Source: Streptomyces sp. HB132 (lineage in GTDB: Bacteria; Actinomycetota; Actinomycetes; Streptomycetales; Streptomycetaceae). Taken from it: DNA of 64,000 bases. How positions within the stretch are numbered: the stretch's first letter is position 1; each line of letters opens with the position of its first letter. The stretch lies in the NCBI RefSeq assembly GCF_016909575.1, contig NZ_JAFBGA010000003.1, positions 496,001 to 560,000 on the forward strand, given 5' to 3'. Below the pieces are notes generated by a model, which ran no database searches, had not been told where the DNA came from, and was given only the letters and a program-made list of their open reading frames with translations. A program made the position numbers and the translations under genes. Shown piece by piece: positions 34,849-42,548 of the stretch.

Positions 34849-35751
34849 TTGTCCGAACCACGCATCGGCGTATCCATCGTGACCATGGGAGACCGGCCGC
34901 AGCAGGTCGAGGCTCTGCTGGCGTCGGTGGCCATGCAGGACGTACGGCCCGCCCGCGTGATCGTCGTGGGCAACGGATCGCCGCTCCCCGACTACGGCGC
35001 CTTCCCCGGCCTGGCGGACCTCTCCGGCGGTGTGACCATGCTCGAACTCGACGTGAACCTCGGCTGCCCCGGCGGCCGCAACGAGGCCCTGGACGCGCTC
35101 GCGGGATTCGGTGACGTGGACGTGGTGGTCGAACTGGACGACGACGGACTCCTCGTGGACAAGGACGTGTTCCGCAGGGTCCGGAAGCTGTACGCCGCCG
35201 ACCCGCGCCTCGGCATCGTCGGCTTCCGCATCGCCGACGAACACGGGGAGACGCAGCGTCGGCACGTCCCGCGTCTCCGCGCCCAGGACCCGATGCGCCC
35301 CGGCCCGGTCACCGCGTTCCTCGGCGGCGGTCACGCGCTCTCCATGCGGATGCTCGCCGAAACCGGCCCCTGGCCGGCCGAGTTCTTCTTCACGCACGAG
35401 GAGACGGACCTGTCATGGCGGGCCCTCGACGCGGGCTGGACGATCCTCTACGAGCCCGCCCTGCTGCTCCAGCACCCCAAGACGTCCCCGGCCCGGCACG
35501 CGGTCTACTACCGTATGACGGCTCGTAACCGAGTCTGGCTGGCGCGCCGTAACCTGCCCCTCCCCCTGGTCCCCGCCTACCTCGGCACCTGGATCCTGCT
35601 CACCCTCGCCCGTACCCGCTCGGCCTCCGGGCTGCGCGCGTGGGCTGCGGGCTTCGCCGAGGGGGTGCGCACGGAGTGCGGGGAGCGCGACCCGATGAGC
35701 TGGCGCACGGTGTGGCGGATGACCCGGCTGGGCCGCCCGCCGTTCATCTGA
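34849..35751 (+). CDS. Family 2 glycosyltransferase
   Basis: 300 residues with the GT-A fold. GVSIVTMGDRPQQVEALLAS is the nucleotide-sugar entry, LELDVNLGCPGGRNEALD follows, VVVELDDDGLL provides the DxD-type metal site, and FFFTHEETDLSWRALDAGW carries the catalytic acid (ED-type motif). A hydrophobic stretch LVPAYLGTWILLTLA near residue 250 suggests membrane association. It resembles rhamnosyltransferase-like enzymes; donor and acceptor are not evident. TTG 34849 is preceded by AGGAGA nine bases upstream; longer frames start inside the acetyltransferase remnant. Confidence 0.88.
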   Translation: MSEPRIGVSIVTMGDRPQQVEALLASVAMQDVRPARVIVVGNGSPLPDYGAFPGLADLSGGVTMLELDVNLGCPGGRNEALDALAGFGDVDVVVELDDDGLLVDKDVFRRVRKLYAADPRLGIVGFRIADEHGETQRRHVPRLRAQDPMRPGPVTAFLGGGHALSMRMLAETGPWPAEFFFTHEETDLSWRALDAGWTILYEPALLLQHPKTSPARHAVYYRMTARNRVWLARRNLPLPLVPAYLGTWILLTLARTRSASGLRAWAAGFAEGVRTECGERDPMSWRTVWRMTRLGRPPFI

Positions 35752-36271
35752 CCGTGCCGCTGCCGGCCGATGCCGGATCCGGCTCGGCCCGGCGCCCGCC
35801 GGGACGCCTCCGCGCGTGGTCCGTCCGATCACCCTGGCCCGGGCCGGGCCGTGCGCACCCTTCGGTCGCCCGGCGGGGCTCCGGCGCGGCACCGGCGCGG
35901 GCCTTCGGATGACGTGTCAGCGCGATCAGCATGTCCCGGCCAAAGGCCCGTTCGGTGGCTTCACAGGTCACGACCGGGTTGTTCTCGGGTAGTTCGGTCC
36001 TCCGTCGCGGACATCGGTCGTCCCCTCGGTTCGGGGGGAAGTCGCAGCCTGTTGTGGGCGCCGCAGGTCCCGCCTGAGGCCAGGATGGCCGATGAACTCG
36101 CGAAAGGTGGCGTTCTGCGCGATATGCCCCCGCCCGGCGACGGCGGCCCGTGTCCAGGAGGGCCGGGCACAACCACGCATGGCACCGGTGTCCGCCGAAA
36201 CGGCCGTGTCTGCCGTTTCGCCGTCGGCGTGATCGGTTGCCCGGCACCCGTGGCGGGGAAAACGTGCGGTC
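35752..36271. other. 520-bp stretch without a recognisable gene
   Basis: No frame here has convincing protein character on either strand. The only structure seen is the inverted repeat at 36196-36220. The left 150 bp are very GC-rich; the centre around 35940-36060 is AT-richer. It could be promoter plus degraded sequence. Confidence 0.5.
36196..36220. repeat. Inverted repeat upstream of the phosphoesterase
   Basis: CGAAACGGC (36196-36204) and GCCGTTTCG (36212-36220) form a perfect 9-7-9 inverted repeat ending 51 bases before the start at 36272. It could be an operator or a terminator. Confidence 0.45.
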
Positions 36272-37060
36272 ATGACCGTTTCCATCGCGCATCTCAGCGA
36301 TCCACACATGACGACCGGCGTGCTCGCCGGCGCCCCGGCAGCAGGGCTGAGCCGTGCGCTCGGCCGCGTCCTCGCGCTCGACCCGCGGCCGGACTGCGTC
36401 GTCGTCACCGGCGACCTGGTCGACCGGGGGCGTCCGGACGAGTACGAAGCGCTGCGTGAGGTGATCGGCCGCTTCCCGCTTCCGATGTATCTGGTGACCG
36501 GCAATCACGACGATCCCCCGTCGCTGCTGGACGCGTTCGGCGGCACGGACTTCATGGGCGGTGCACGCCGGGCGCACTATGCCGTGGACCGTCCGGCGTT
36601 CACCGTGGTCGTCCTGGACTCGAACGTACCCGGCTCCGCCGGCGGCCGTCTCGGACCCTCCCAACTGGACTGGCTCGACGGTGTTCTCGGCCGAAGGCCC
36701 GGTGTGCCCGCGATCGTGTGCCTGCACCATCCGCCGATCCCGGTCGGTATCCCCTTCCTGGACGACATGCGTCTCGAGGACGGGGACGCGCTGGCCGAGG
36801 TGGTCTCCCGTCATCCCACCGTGGCCCGTGTCCTGGCAGGCCACGTACACCGCCCCGTCATCGCCGCCTACGCGGGCAGCACACTCGCCGTTGCTCCCAG
36901 CACCTACCTCCAGAGCGGCCTGGCCCTGGGTGATGACGTTCCCCACTACCTTCCGGAGCCGACGTCCTTCCTCCTCCACCTCCTCGTCGGCACCTCGTGG
37001 GTCACTCACACCGTCCCGGTCAGTCATGCCGCCGCACCGATCGCGGGTTTCCAGGACTGA
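36272..37060 (+). CDS. CpdA-like calcineurin-type phosphodiesterase
   Basis: 262 residues. All metallophosphoesterase motifs are in order: [42 protein letters not shown] and VLAGHVHRP. The class III cyclic-nucleotide phosphodiesterase branch (CpdA/GpdQ) fits best by length and by the GNHDDP box. The substrate could be cAMP, glycerophosphodiesters or another phosphodiester. It is cytosolic, with no signal peptide. ATG 36272 has only a distant GGGGAA, so the start is fairly but not fully sure. It stands alone between two gene-poor stretches. Confidence 0.88.
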   Translation: MTVSIAHLSDPHMTTGVLAGAPAAGLSRALGRVLALDPRPDCVVVTGDLVDRGRPDEYEALREVIGRFPLPMYLVTGNHDDPPSLLDAFGGTDFMGGARRAHYAVDRPAFTVVVLDSNVPGSAGGRLGPSQLDWLDGVLGRRPGVPAIVCLHHPPIPVGIPFLDDMRLEDGDALAEVVSRHPTVARVLAGHVHRPVIAAYAGSTLAVAPSTYLQSGLALGDDVPHYLPEPTSFLLHLLVGTSWVTHTVPVSHAAAPIAGFQD

Positions 37061-37427
37061 TCCGGCGGAACCCGGGCCGGACGAACCGGCGTGACGCGAA
37101 GCCGGCCACCGTACGGGGATGAGCGCCGAGCCCTGTCGAGCACATGTGGCTATCGGCATTCGGTACGTGCTGACTCTCACCTTCGCTTTTCCGCCATCAG
37201 GAGGGGCATCCACCGTTCCCGGACACGTAGCCGAGGACAGCTGTCTCACTGCCGGTGGGTAAACGAGGAGCGACTCGATCCCTGTCCGGGCGGTATGACT
37301 TGCACCTTCTGCCCCTGGTGCCGATGGCGGTGCCGAGGGGACCAGGGCGCCTCCGCCGAACCACTTGCACATCGGCGTCGACCGGCTCCTCAAGGGCTGA
37401 CGGCTGCTGGTGGAGTGGGTTCGGTGG
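37061..37427. other. 367-bp gap between convergent genes
   Basis: No convincing gene, repeat or strong hairpin was found between the phosphoesterase (stop 37060) and the peptidase (stop 37428). The 3' part encodes short frames on + that look like shadows. Confidence 0.45.
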
Positions 37428-38939
37428 TCAATCCGCTCGGCAGGACGTGTCCTTCGTGGGCATCTTGCCCTCGACGAGATAGCGCGTGGTGGTGTTCAAC
37501 GCGCAGGAGTTCTTGCCCAGAACGTAGACGCCGTGCCCGCTGTCGTCGACGCTGATCAGCCGGGCGCGGTCGCCGAACTTCTCGCGCAGCATTTTCCCGC
37601 CCACGTGCGGGGTCGACGCGTCCCTGCGGTTTTGCAGAAGCAGCACGTTGCGCGGGCCTTCGGTATCGACCTCCGCAGGCGGTCCGGCGGGGGCGTACGG
37701 CCAGAAGGCGCAGGGGGTGATGTTGGCGGTGGCGGCGCCGTACAGCGGGTAGCGCTCGCGGTCCTCGGCGACGCCACGCCGGTAGGTGCTGATGTCCTCG
37801 GGCCACTCCACATCGTTGCAGGTGACGGCGAGGAAAACGGTCAGGGCGTTGTCGGTCGGCGATACCGGGCCGTCCGCTCCTTCCTGCTGCAGGGACCGCA
37901 GACCGCGGACCGCAGCCTCGTCGCCCTCGATCAGCGTCTGCCAGGTCTGCGCCAGCGCGGGGTACTGCGTCTGCTTGAACAGGTGGCCGAATGTCAGGAG
38001 CCGGAACAGGTTACCGTCGATCCCCGCGACGGGAGCCTTGTCGAGCCTGCCGGCGATGGCGAGGTAGGACGCCCGGACCTGACTGGGTGTGCGGCCCAGT
38101 CCGTAGCTGTCGTGGCGGCCGGCGGCCCACTTCGCGAAGTCCGGCAGGGTCTGCTCCATGCCGAGCGCGTAGCGGCGCATGCCGTCCCGGTCGAGGTGGG
38201 TGTCTCCGATGTTGCTGTCGAGCACCATTCGGTCGGAGCGCTCGGGGAACATCGAGGCGTAGGCGGCGCCGAGTGCCGTGCCGTAGGAATAGCCCAGGTA
38301 GCTGGTCTTCTCCTCCCCGAGCGCTGCCCGGATCCGGTCCAGGTCGCGGGCGGTGTTCGCGGTGGTGAGGTGACGCAGCCGACCGCCGTCGTCGTTGTCC
38401 GCGCACTGCTTGGCTGCCTGCTCAGCGACCTTGGCCTGTGCGGTGACCGCGGCGTCGTCGACCGCGTAGGGCGGGATGTTGGAGTAGTAGGGGCTGTCTG
38501 TGGTGAAGCCGCAGCTGACGGGTGTGGAACGACCGACCCCGCGGGTGTCCATGCCGATCAGGTCGTAGCGGTCGGTGACGCTGCTGGGCAGGCCTTGGGC
38601 CACCAGCAGCGCGGACAGCGCAAGCCCGGATCCGCCCGGACCGCCCGGGTTGAGCATGAGGACGCCGCGCCTCTTGTCCGGGTCGGTGGCGGCCAGCCGT
38701 GAGACGGTGAGGTCGATCTGTTCGCCCTCCGGGTGGGCGTAGTCCAGCGGCACGGGCACTGTGGCGCACTGCAGCACGGTCGGAGCGGCTTCTGCCAGGA
38801 CGTCGTCGGGGCACTGGCCCCACTTCGCCTGAGGCGTTTTCGTCTCCTCGGCGGCGGCGGGCACAGTGGTCAGTGACGCGCCCAGGCCGATGACCGCCAG
38901 GAGGGCCAGGCTTCGGCCGACACTGCTTTGTCGTTTCAT
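37428..38939 (-). CDS. Secreted TAP-type alpha/beta-hydrolase (tripeptidyl aminopeptidase-like)
   Basis: 503 residues. A Sec signal peptide (SLALLAVIGLGASLTTVPAAA) is followed by an S33-type alpha/beta-hydrolase with PGGPGGSGLALSA (oxyanion region), DTRGVGRSTPVSC and YLGYSYGTALGAAYA (nucleophile elbow GYSYG). The TAP-like C-terminal domain has LQNRRDASTPHVGG (acid) and DDSGHGVYV (His). The family (SlpD/E, Tap) cleaves tripeptides or esters outside the cell. ATG 38939 has GGAGA six bases upstream. Its promoter and that of the divergent MerR gene share a MerR-type architecture, so it is probably controlled by that regulator. Confidence 0.9.
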   Translation of the reverse strand: MKRQSSVGRSLALLAVIGLGASLTTVPAAAEETKTPQAKWGQCPDDVLAEAAPTVLQCATVPVPLDYAHPEGEQIDLTVSRLAATDPDKRRGVLMLNPGGPGGSGLALSALLVAQGLPSSVTDRYDLIGMDTRGVGRSTPVSCGFTTDSPYYSNIPPYAVDDAAVTAQAKVAEQAAKQCADNDDGGRLRHLTTANTARDLDRIRAALGEEKTSYLGYSYGTALGAAYASMFPERSDRMVLDSNIGDTHLDRDGMRRYALGMEQTLPDFAKWAAGRHDSYGLGRTPSQVRASYLAIAGRLDKAPVAGIDGNLFRLLTFGHLFKQTQYPALAQTWQTLIEGDEAAVRGLRSLQQEGADGPVSPTDNALTVFLAVTCNDVEWPEDISTYRRGVAEDRERYPLYGAATANITPCAFWPYAPAGPPAEVDTEGPRNVLLLQNRRDASTPHVGGKMLREKFGDRARLISVDDSGHGVYVLGKNSCALNTTTRYLVEGKMPTKDTSCRAD

Positions 38940-38981
38940 GTCCGGTCTCCGCATAACGGTGTGTGGGGCGTGGTCGCGACC

Positions 38982-39012
38982 ATCCCAGTCCCTGCCCCTG
39001 GGGCACGGTCAA
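38982..39012 (-). promoter_or_regulatory. MerR-type promoter of the TAP hydrolase
   Basis: On the minus strand TTGACC (39012-39007) is followed by a 19-base spacer and TGGGAT (38987-38982). The 23-mer at 38988-39010 is an imperfect copy (three mismatches) of the perfect palindrome at 39042-39064. The 19-bp spacer is the hallmark of MerR-activated promoters. Confidence 0.75.
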
Positions 39013-39039
39013 CCCGTGGCGGGCCGGAACCGACCGGAG

Positions 39040-39070
39040 TTGACCCTGCCCCAGGGGCAGGGTCTTCAAT
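39040..39070 (+). promoter_or_regulatory. MerR-type promoter and perfect operator of the MerR gene
   Basis: TTGACC (39040-39045), a 19-base spacer and TTCAAT (39065-39070). The palindrome 39042-39064 is perfect (GACCCTGCCCC-A-GGGGCAGGGTC) and fills the spacer, as in mer/soxR-type promoters. Its centre is 54 bp from the centre of the paired site facing the hydrolase. Confidence 0.82.
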
Positions 39071-39105
39071 GGCGGCAGGGCACGATCCCGGAGAGGGGGA
39101 TCCTG

Positions 39106-39855
39106 GTGGCGTGGAGTACCCGTCAGCTGGCGGAACTCGCGGGGACGACGGCCAAGGCCGTCCGGCACTACCACGAGATCGGCCTGCTCGACGAGCCACA
39201 ACGGGCATCCAACGGCTACAAGCGGTATGGCGTCAGCCATCTGGTGCGCCTGCTGCGTATCCGCAGACTGACCGACCTCGGCGTGGCCCTCGCGGATGTC
39301 CCTTCGGTCGAGAGCGGTGATGAGAAGGCGCGGCGGATCCTCCGGGACCTGGACGCCGAACTCGCGGCGGACATCGAACGCCGGCAGCGGATGCGGCGGG
39401 AACTGGCTGCCGTCATGGACAACCGAACCGCGCTCGACATGCCCTCTGACCTCAAAACACTTGCCGACGACCTGCCCGAAACCCAGCGGTCCCTGCTGGT
39501 GGCCTACTCCAGCATCCTCACACCACAAGCGATGGCCGCCCTCCGAGAACAGCTTTCGGGACCTCGCGGCGACCTCGATGCGGAGTTCGCGGCGCTCGAC
39601 GAGGACGCTCCCGACGACGTACGGCAGCGGATGGCCGAGCGCATGGCACCCGAAGTCCGCCGGCAGCACCGGGCCCACCCTGCTCTGGCTGACCTCGGGC
39701 TGGCCTCGCACCGGGAAAGGGCTGTTGCGGAGTCGGTCGCCGTGCACGCACTGGTCGAGTTCCACAACCGCGCCCACCTCGACGTGCTGCGACGCGTCCA
39801 CACCATCCTCGTCGAGAACGACGCCTCAGGGAGCGAGAGCGACGGCCGGCAGTGA
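39106..39855 (+). CDS. MerR-family regulator of the TAP hydrolase
   Basis: 249 residues. The N-terminal winged helix (AWSTRQLAELAGTTAKAVRH, then YHEIGLLDEPQRASNGYKRY) is followed by the dimerisation helix (LRIRRLTDLGVALADVPSVE) and a helical C-terminal part (about 120-245) without the Cys/His clusters of metal sensors; it is likely to sense a small molecule. GTG 39106 follows GAGGGGGA. The promoter has the 19-bp spacer and perfect dyad expected for self-control, and the divergent hydrolase promoter has the same layout. A frameshifted paralogue lies 230 bp downstream on the other strand. Confidence 0.9.
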   Translation: MAWSTRQLAELAGTTAKAVRHYHEIGLLDEPQRASNGYKRYGVSHLVRLLRIRRLTDLGVALADVPSVESGDEKARRILRDLDAELAADIERRQRMRRELAAVMDNRTALDMPSDLKTLADDLPETQRSLLVAYSSILTPQAMAALREQLSGPRGDLDAEFAALDEDAPDDVRQRMAERMAPEVRRQHRAHPALADLGLASHRERAVAESVAVHALVEFHNRAHLDVLRRVHTILVENDASGSESDGRQ

Positions 39856-40082
39856 GGGACGGCGCCGGGCAGGCGAACACCGCATCCGCGTCGTCTGCCC
39901 GGCGCCGTAACCACCTGCAAAAGAAGGCAGTGGGCAGTGGGCAGTGGATCGCGCGGACTACGGTTCGCTGGTGTCCAGGCAGTAGAGGTTGCGGCAAGGA
40001 CTCTTTCGTCTACTCGTCACACCATCAGACGGGCACCGGGCCCCACTCACCGGGTCACGAGGCGGCGCGCCGAGAGAAGCGG

Positions 40083-40824
40083 TCACCGTGGGGTATCCAC
40101 ATCGGACAGGAGCCCATCGAGCCGCTTCATGACGTCCACCTGGGCTGGATTGTAGAGATCGCTGATGGCTTTGCCGATGGTGCGGGCGGTGTGCTGTCGG
40201 CCGCGCGGGGCGTCTGAAGCAAGGTCGCTGAGCCCGGGATGGCGGGCCCGGAGACCTCGGACGTAAGGCACGAGACGCTCGGCGAGACTCTGGCGGGTCG
40301 GTTCGTCTGCATCGGCGGGAAGCTCGTTGAGTTCGCGTGCCACCGGCTGCGGGCTCCTGATGGAGCAAGTCGGCATAGGCGTCCATCCCACTTGGTCCGA
40401 GGACCGTGCCGAGGACGGTGACGAAAGAGCGGTCCGCGTCAGGAAGCCCGGCGGTCTCGTCCACGGAGGCGAAGCGGAGAGGAAGATCGCTCGCAGCGCG
40501 TCCGCGCAGGAGGACGCCCACCTCCGCGCGGGCGTATTGCAGCCGTTCGATGGTGGCGGCCAGCTCAGCGTCGAGAGCCCGCAGATCACGCGGATCGGGG
40601 TCCGAATCCGGATAGTCGTCCATGTCCGCGATCCGGGAGAGGGAGAAGCCCAGAGCGGTGAGGCGCTTGATCCGGAGGAGCCGGACGAGGTGGCTGACGC
40701 CGTACTGCTTGTATCCGTTGGAGCGGCGCTCCGGCTCATCGAGCAGACCGATGTCGTGGTAATGCCGTACGGCCCTGAGGCTGACGCCGGCCAGCTCCGC
40801 CATCTCCCGGGTGCTCCACGCCAT
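40083..40824 (-). pseudogene. Frameshifted MerR-family paralogue
   Basis: ATG 40824 (GGGGGAGA upstream) starts AWSTREMAELAGVSLRAVRH, strikingly like the intact MerR at 39106. The frame runs to about SGMDAYADLLHQEP near 40350, then continues in another frame with PVARELNELPADADEPTRQS and ends GLLSDVDTPR at 40083. Removing one C from a CCC run near 40350 would restore a 246-residue protein (742 bases instead of 741). Either a genuine recent inactivation or a homopolymer sequencing error. If intact, it would be a second regulator of the same type. Confidence 0.78.
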
Positions 40825-40971
40825 GATCGAAATCTCCCCCACCGTCCGGTGCTGCCGACGCGGTCACGTCGTGAACCCCATTGAAAACCATGACCCAACG
40901 GCGGCCCGGCACCGGAGAGCGCGTGAGAGGGTGCGGCCCGCACAAGGGGGCATACATCAATCCGCTCCCGC

Positions 40972-41007
40972 GCCCCTGCCCCTGCCCCTGCCCCTGCCCC
41001 TGCCCCT
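40972..41007 (+). repeat. (GCCCCT)6 hexanucleotide tandem repeat
   Basis: Six perfect head-to-tail GCCCCT units (36 bp) about 150 bp upstream of the frameshifted MerR start. The array repeats CCTGCCCC, which is also the half-site core of the MerR operators at 38988 and 39042. Confidence 0.9.
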
Positions 41008-41043
41008 CGGGAGCAACCGGTGCAGAGGGATGCTTGGTTCGGT

Positions 41044-41655
41044 TCACGGCCGAGTCGGCCCGACGGGTGTTGCGGGGCCGGCGGAGAGAACGTGATCGAC
41101 CGCGGCGTTGAGGGTCTCGGTCTCGGCGATGAGGACGGATTCGCGGGTGGGCAGGGCGCGTTCGAACGAGAGTCCGTTGAGGATGGCGAGAAGGAACCTG
41201 ACGTTTCGGGTGTGGTCTCCCGGAGGCACTGCGCCTTCCTCGGCGAGCACGGTCAGCCAGTGTTCGACCCGGCGCTCCGCCTCCCGCTCGAGGCGGAGGT
41301 ACGCGGCGCGTACCGGTTCGGTCGGCTCGGGCTCGATGAAGGTCCGGTACGTCGCGCCCCATGCGGTTCGCGCCTCTTCGTTGGTGCCGGTCAGTGCGAG
41401 AACCTGCCGCAGGCAGTTCAGCAGCCGTTCGCGGGGCGGCAGGGTCTGGTCCCGGATCGGGTCGCCGGGCAGCAGATGTTCGTAGATCCGCTCGAGCAAG
41501 CTGTCCTGCAGCGCGCGCTGGGTGGGGAAGTGGAACCTCAGCGAGCCGGTGCTCACTCCCGCACGTGCGGCGACGGCTCGCACGCTCAGCTTCGCCGCTA
41601 CGTCCTCGGCGATCATCTCCGCGGCGGCCTTGAGGATCTTCTCGCGTGTTTCCAT
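41044..41655 (-). CDS. TetR-family regulator
   Basis: 203 residues. The helix-turn-helix (about 5-50) reads REKILKAAAEMIAEDVAAKL, then SVRAVAARAGVSTGSLRFHF. The C-terminal part has a conserved-looking TRNVRFLLAILNGLSFERAL, typical of TetR_C domains in actinobacteria. ATG 41655 has GGAG nine bases upstream; an in-frame start at 41691 would overlap the operator. A compound inverted repeat with CTAGTACA units (41689-41719) lies in the 132-bp gap to the divergent gene 41788, which this protein probably represses together with itself. Confidence 0.87.
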   Translation of the reverse strand: METREKILKAAAEMIAEDVAAKLSVRAVAARAGVSTGSLRFHFPTQRALQDSLLERIYEHLLPGDPIRDQTLPPRERLLNCLRQVLALTGTNEEARTAWGATYRTFIEPEPTEPVRAAYLRLEREAERRVEHWLTVLAEEGAVPPGDHTRNVRFLLAILNGLSFERALPTRESVLIAETETLNAAVDHVLSAGPATPVGPTRP

Positions 41656-41688
41656 GTCCCGCTCTCCTTCGCTTCTCCCAGCACCCTT

Positions 41689-41719
41689 CACTGTACTAGC
41701 ACGCCGTACTAGTACAGTG
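41689..41719. promoter_or_regulatory. 11-9-11 inverted repeat operator with extra half-sites
   Basis: CACTGTACTAG (41689-41699) and CTAGTACAGTG (41709-41719) are perfect inverted repeats. An overlapping pair CTAGCAC (41697-41703)/GTGCTAG (41719-41725) and a third TGTACTAG at 41743-41750 lie in the same gap, so several repressor dimers could bind. Confidence 0.75.
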
Positions 41720-41787
41720 TGCTAGCGTCCCTCCTAACACGCTGTACTAGTGGCGGTGCGGCCGATGTACCCAGGAAGGGCGGAAGC

Positions 41788-42435
41788 ATGGCGTTGAAGC
41801 AGTGGGCGGCATCAAGGCGTCTCAAGCCGGGCGACGGCAGGGAACTGCAGGCATTCCGCTGGTGGCAGCTCCCCGTGCGCTCCCTGTTCTGGCTACGGCT
41901 TCCCGGTGACGGCGGGCAGGAACGCCTGTACGCCGTCGACGTGAGGCACTGGGCGCGGTTGGACGACAGCAGGATCCGGGCGCATCTGTTCCAGGACGGC
42001 AGGCATGCGGCCGAGTCGAAACTGCCCGCGCTCCTCCCTGTCGACGGGGGCGTCATCGAAGTGGCGATGAGCAGCTACGGCATCAGACGCTGCCACTATC
42101 GCCCCCTGGACGGACAACCGTCTCAGCTCACGCCCGACCCCGCCTCGGCGGAGGGACGGAGAGCGCGCTTCGGAGCCCGCCATCCGGGACTGAGCCGGGC
42201 GGTCGCCATCGGATCGGTGTTGCTGCTGGTCATCGGTGTGGGCCTGAATCTGTTGCAGCTCGCTGAACCCGTCTCTCACATCCCCCCCGTCACACAGCGG
42301 GTCGGAACATTCGAATCGCCCATACACCTGCCGATCTGGCTGAACCTCGCACTGGGGGGCGGGGCCGTGCTGGCGAGCATGGAGCGCGCACTCCGCCTGC
42401 GGTACTCCTCCCTGCTCGACGCGGCCGGTCACTGA
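41788..42435 (+). CDS. Membrane protein of unknown function under probable TetR control
   Basis: 215 residues. The N-terminal soluble part (about 1-130) contains FRWWQLPVRSLFWLRLPGDG and RLYAVDVRHWARLDDSRI; two hydrophobic helices follow (VAIGSVLLLVIGVGLNLLQL and LPIWLNLALGGGAVLAS). The two-helix C-terminus anchors it in the membrane with the N-terminal domain probably in the cytosol. No known family was recognised. ATG 41788 has GGAAG/GGAAGG upstream. It is divergent from the TetR gene at 41655 with a compound operator between. Confidence 0.75.
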   Translation: MALKQWAASRRLKPGDGRELQAFRWWQLPVRSLFWLRLPGDGGQERLYAVDVRHWARLDDSRIRAHLFQDGRHAAESKLPALLPVDGGVIEVAMSSYGIRRCHYRPLDGQPSQLTPDPASAEGRRARFGARHPGLSRAVAIGSVLLLVIGVGLNLLQLAEPVSHIPPVTQRVGTFESPIHLPIWLNLALGGGAVLASMERALRLRYSSLLDAAGH

Positions 42436-42548
42436 CTCCTCGAAGCGAGGAAGGCGCGAGCACGCCAGCCCTCTTCGGCAGGCCCCTCGCGCGACCGGCA
42501 TGGCCGGGCTGCAGGGAATGACACACGTAGGACGAAAGGAAGATGATC

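Noticed and set aside
35744..37393. 549-codon open frame on - over the phosphoesterase and the gaps beside it
   Set aside because: It lies opposite a complete metallophosphoesterase. A part near 35900-35980 looked mildly protein-like (CEATERAFGRDMLIALTRHP), but there is no start, family resemblance or continuation.
40825..40930. A MerR-type 19-bp-spacer promoter for the frameshifted MerR
   Set aside because: No TTGACC with a dyad in a 19-base spacer was found; candidate hexamers (TTGGGT, TTCACG) have no palindrome between them.
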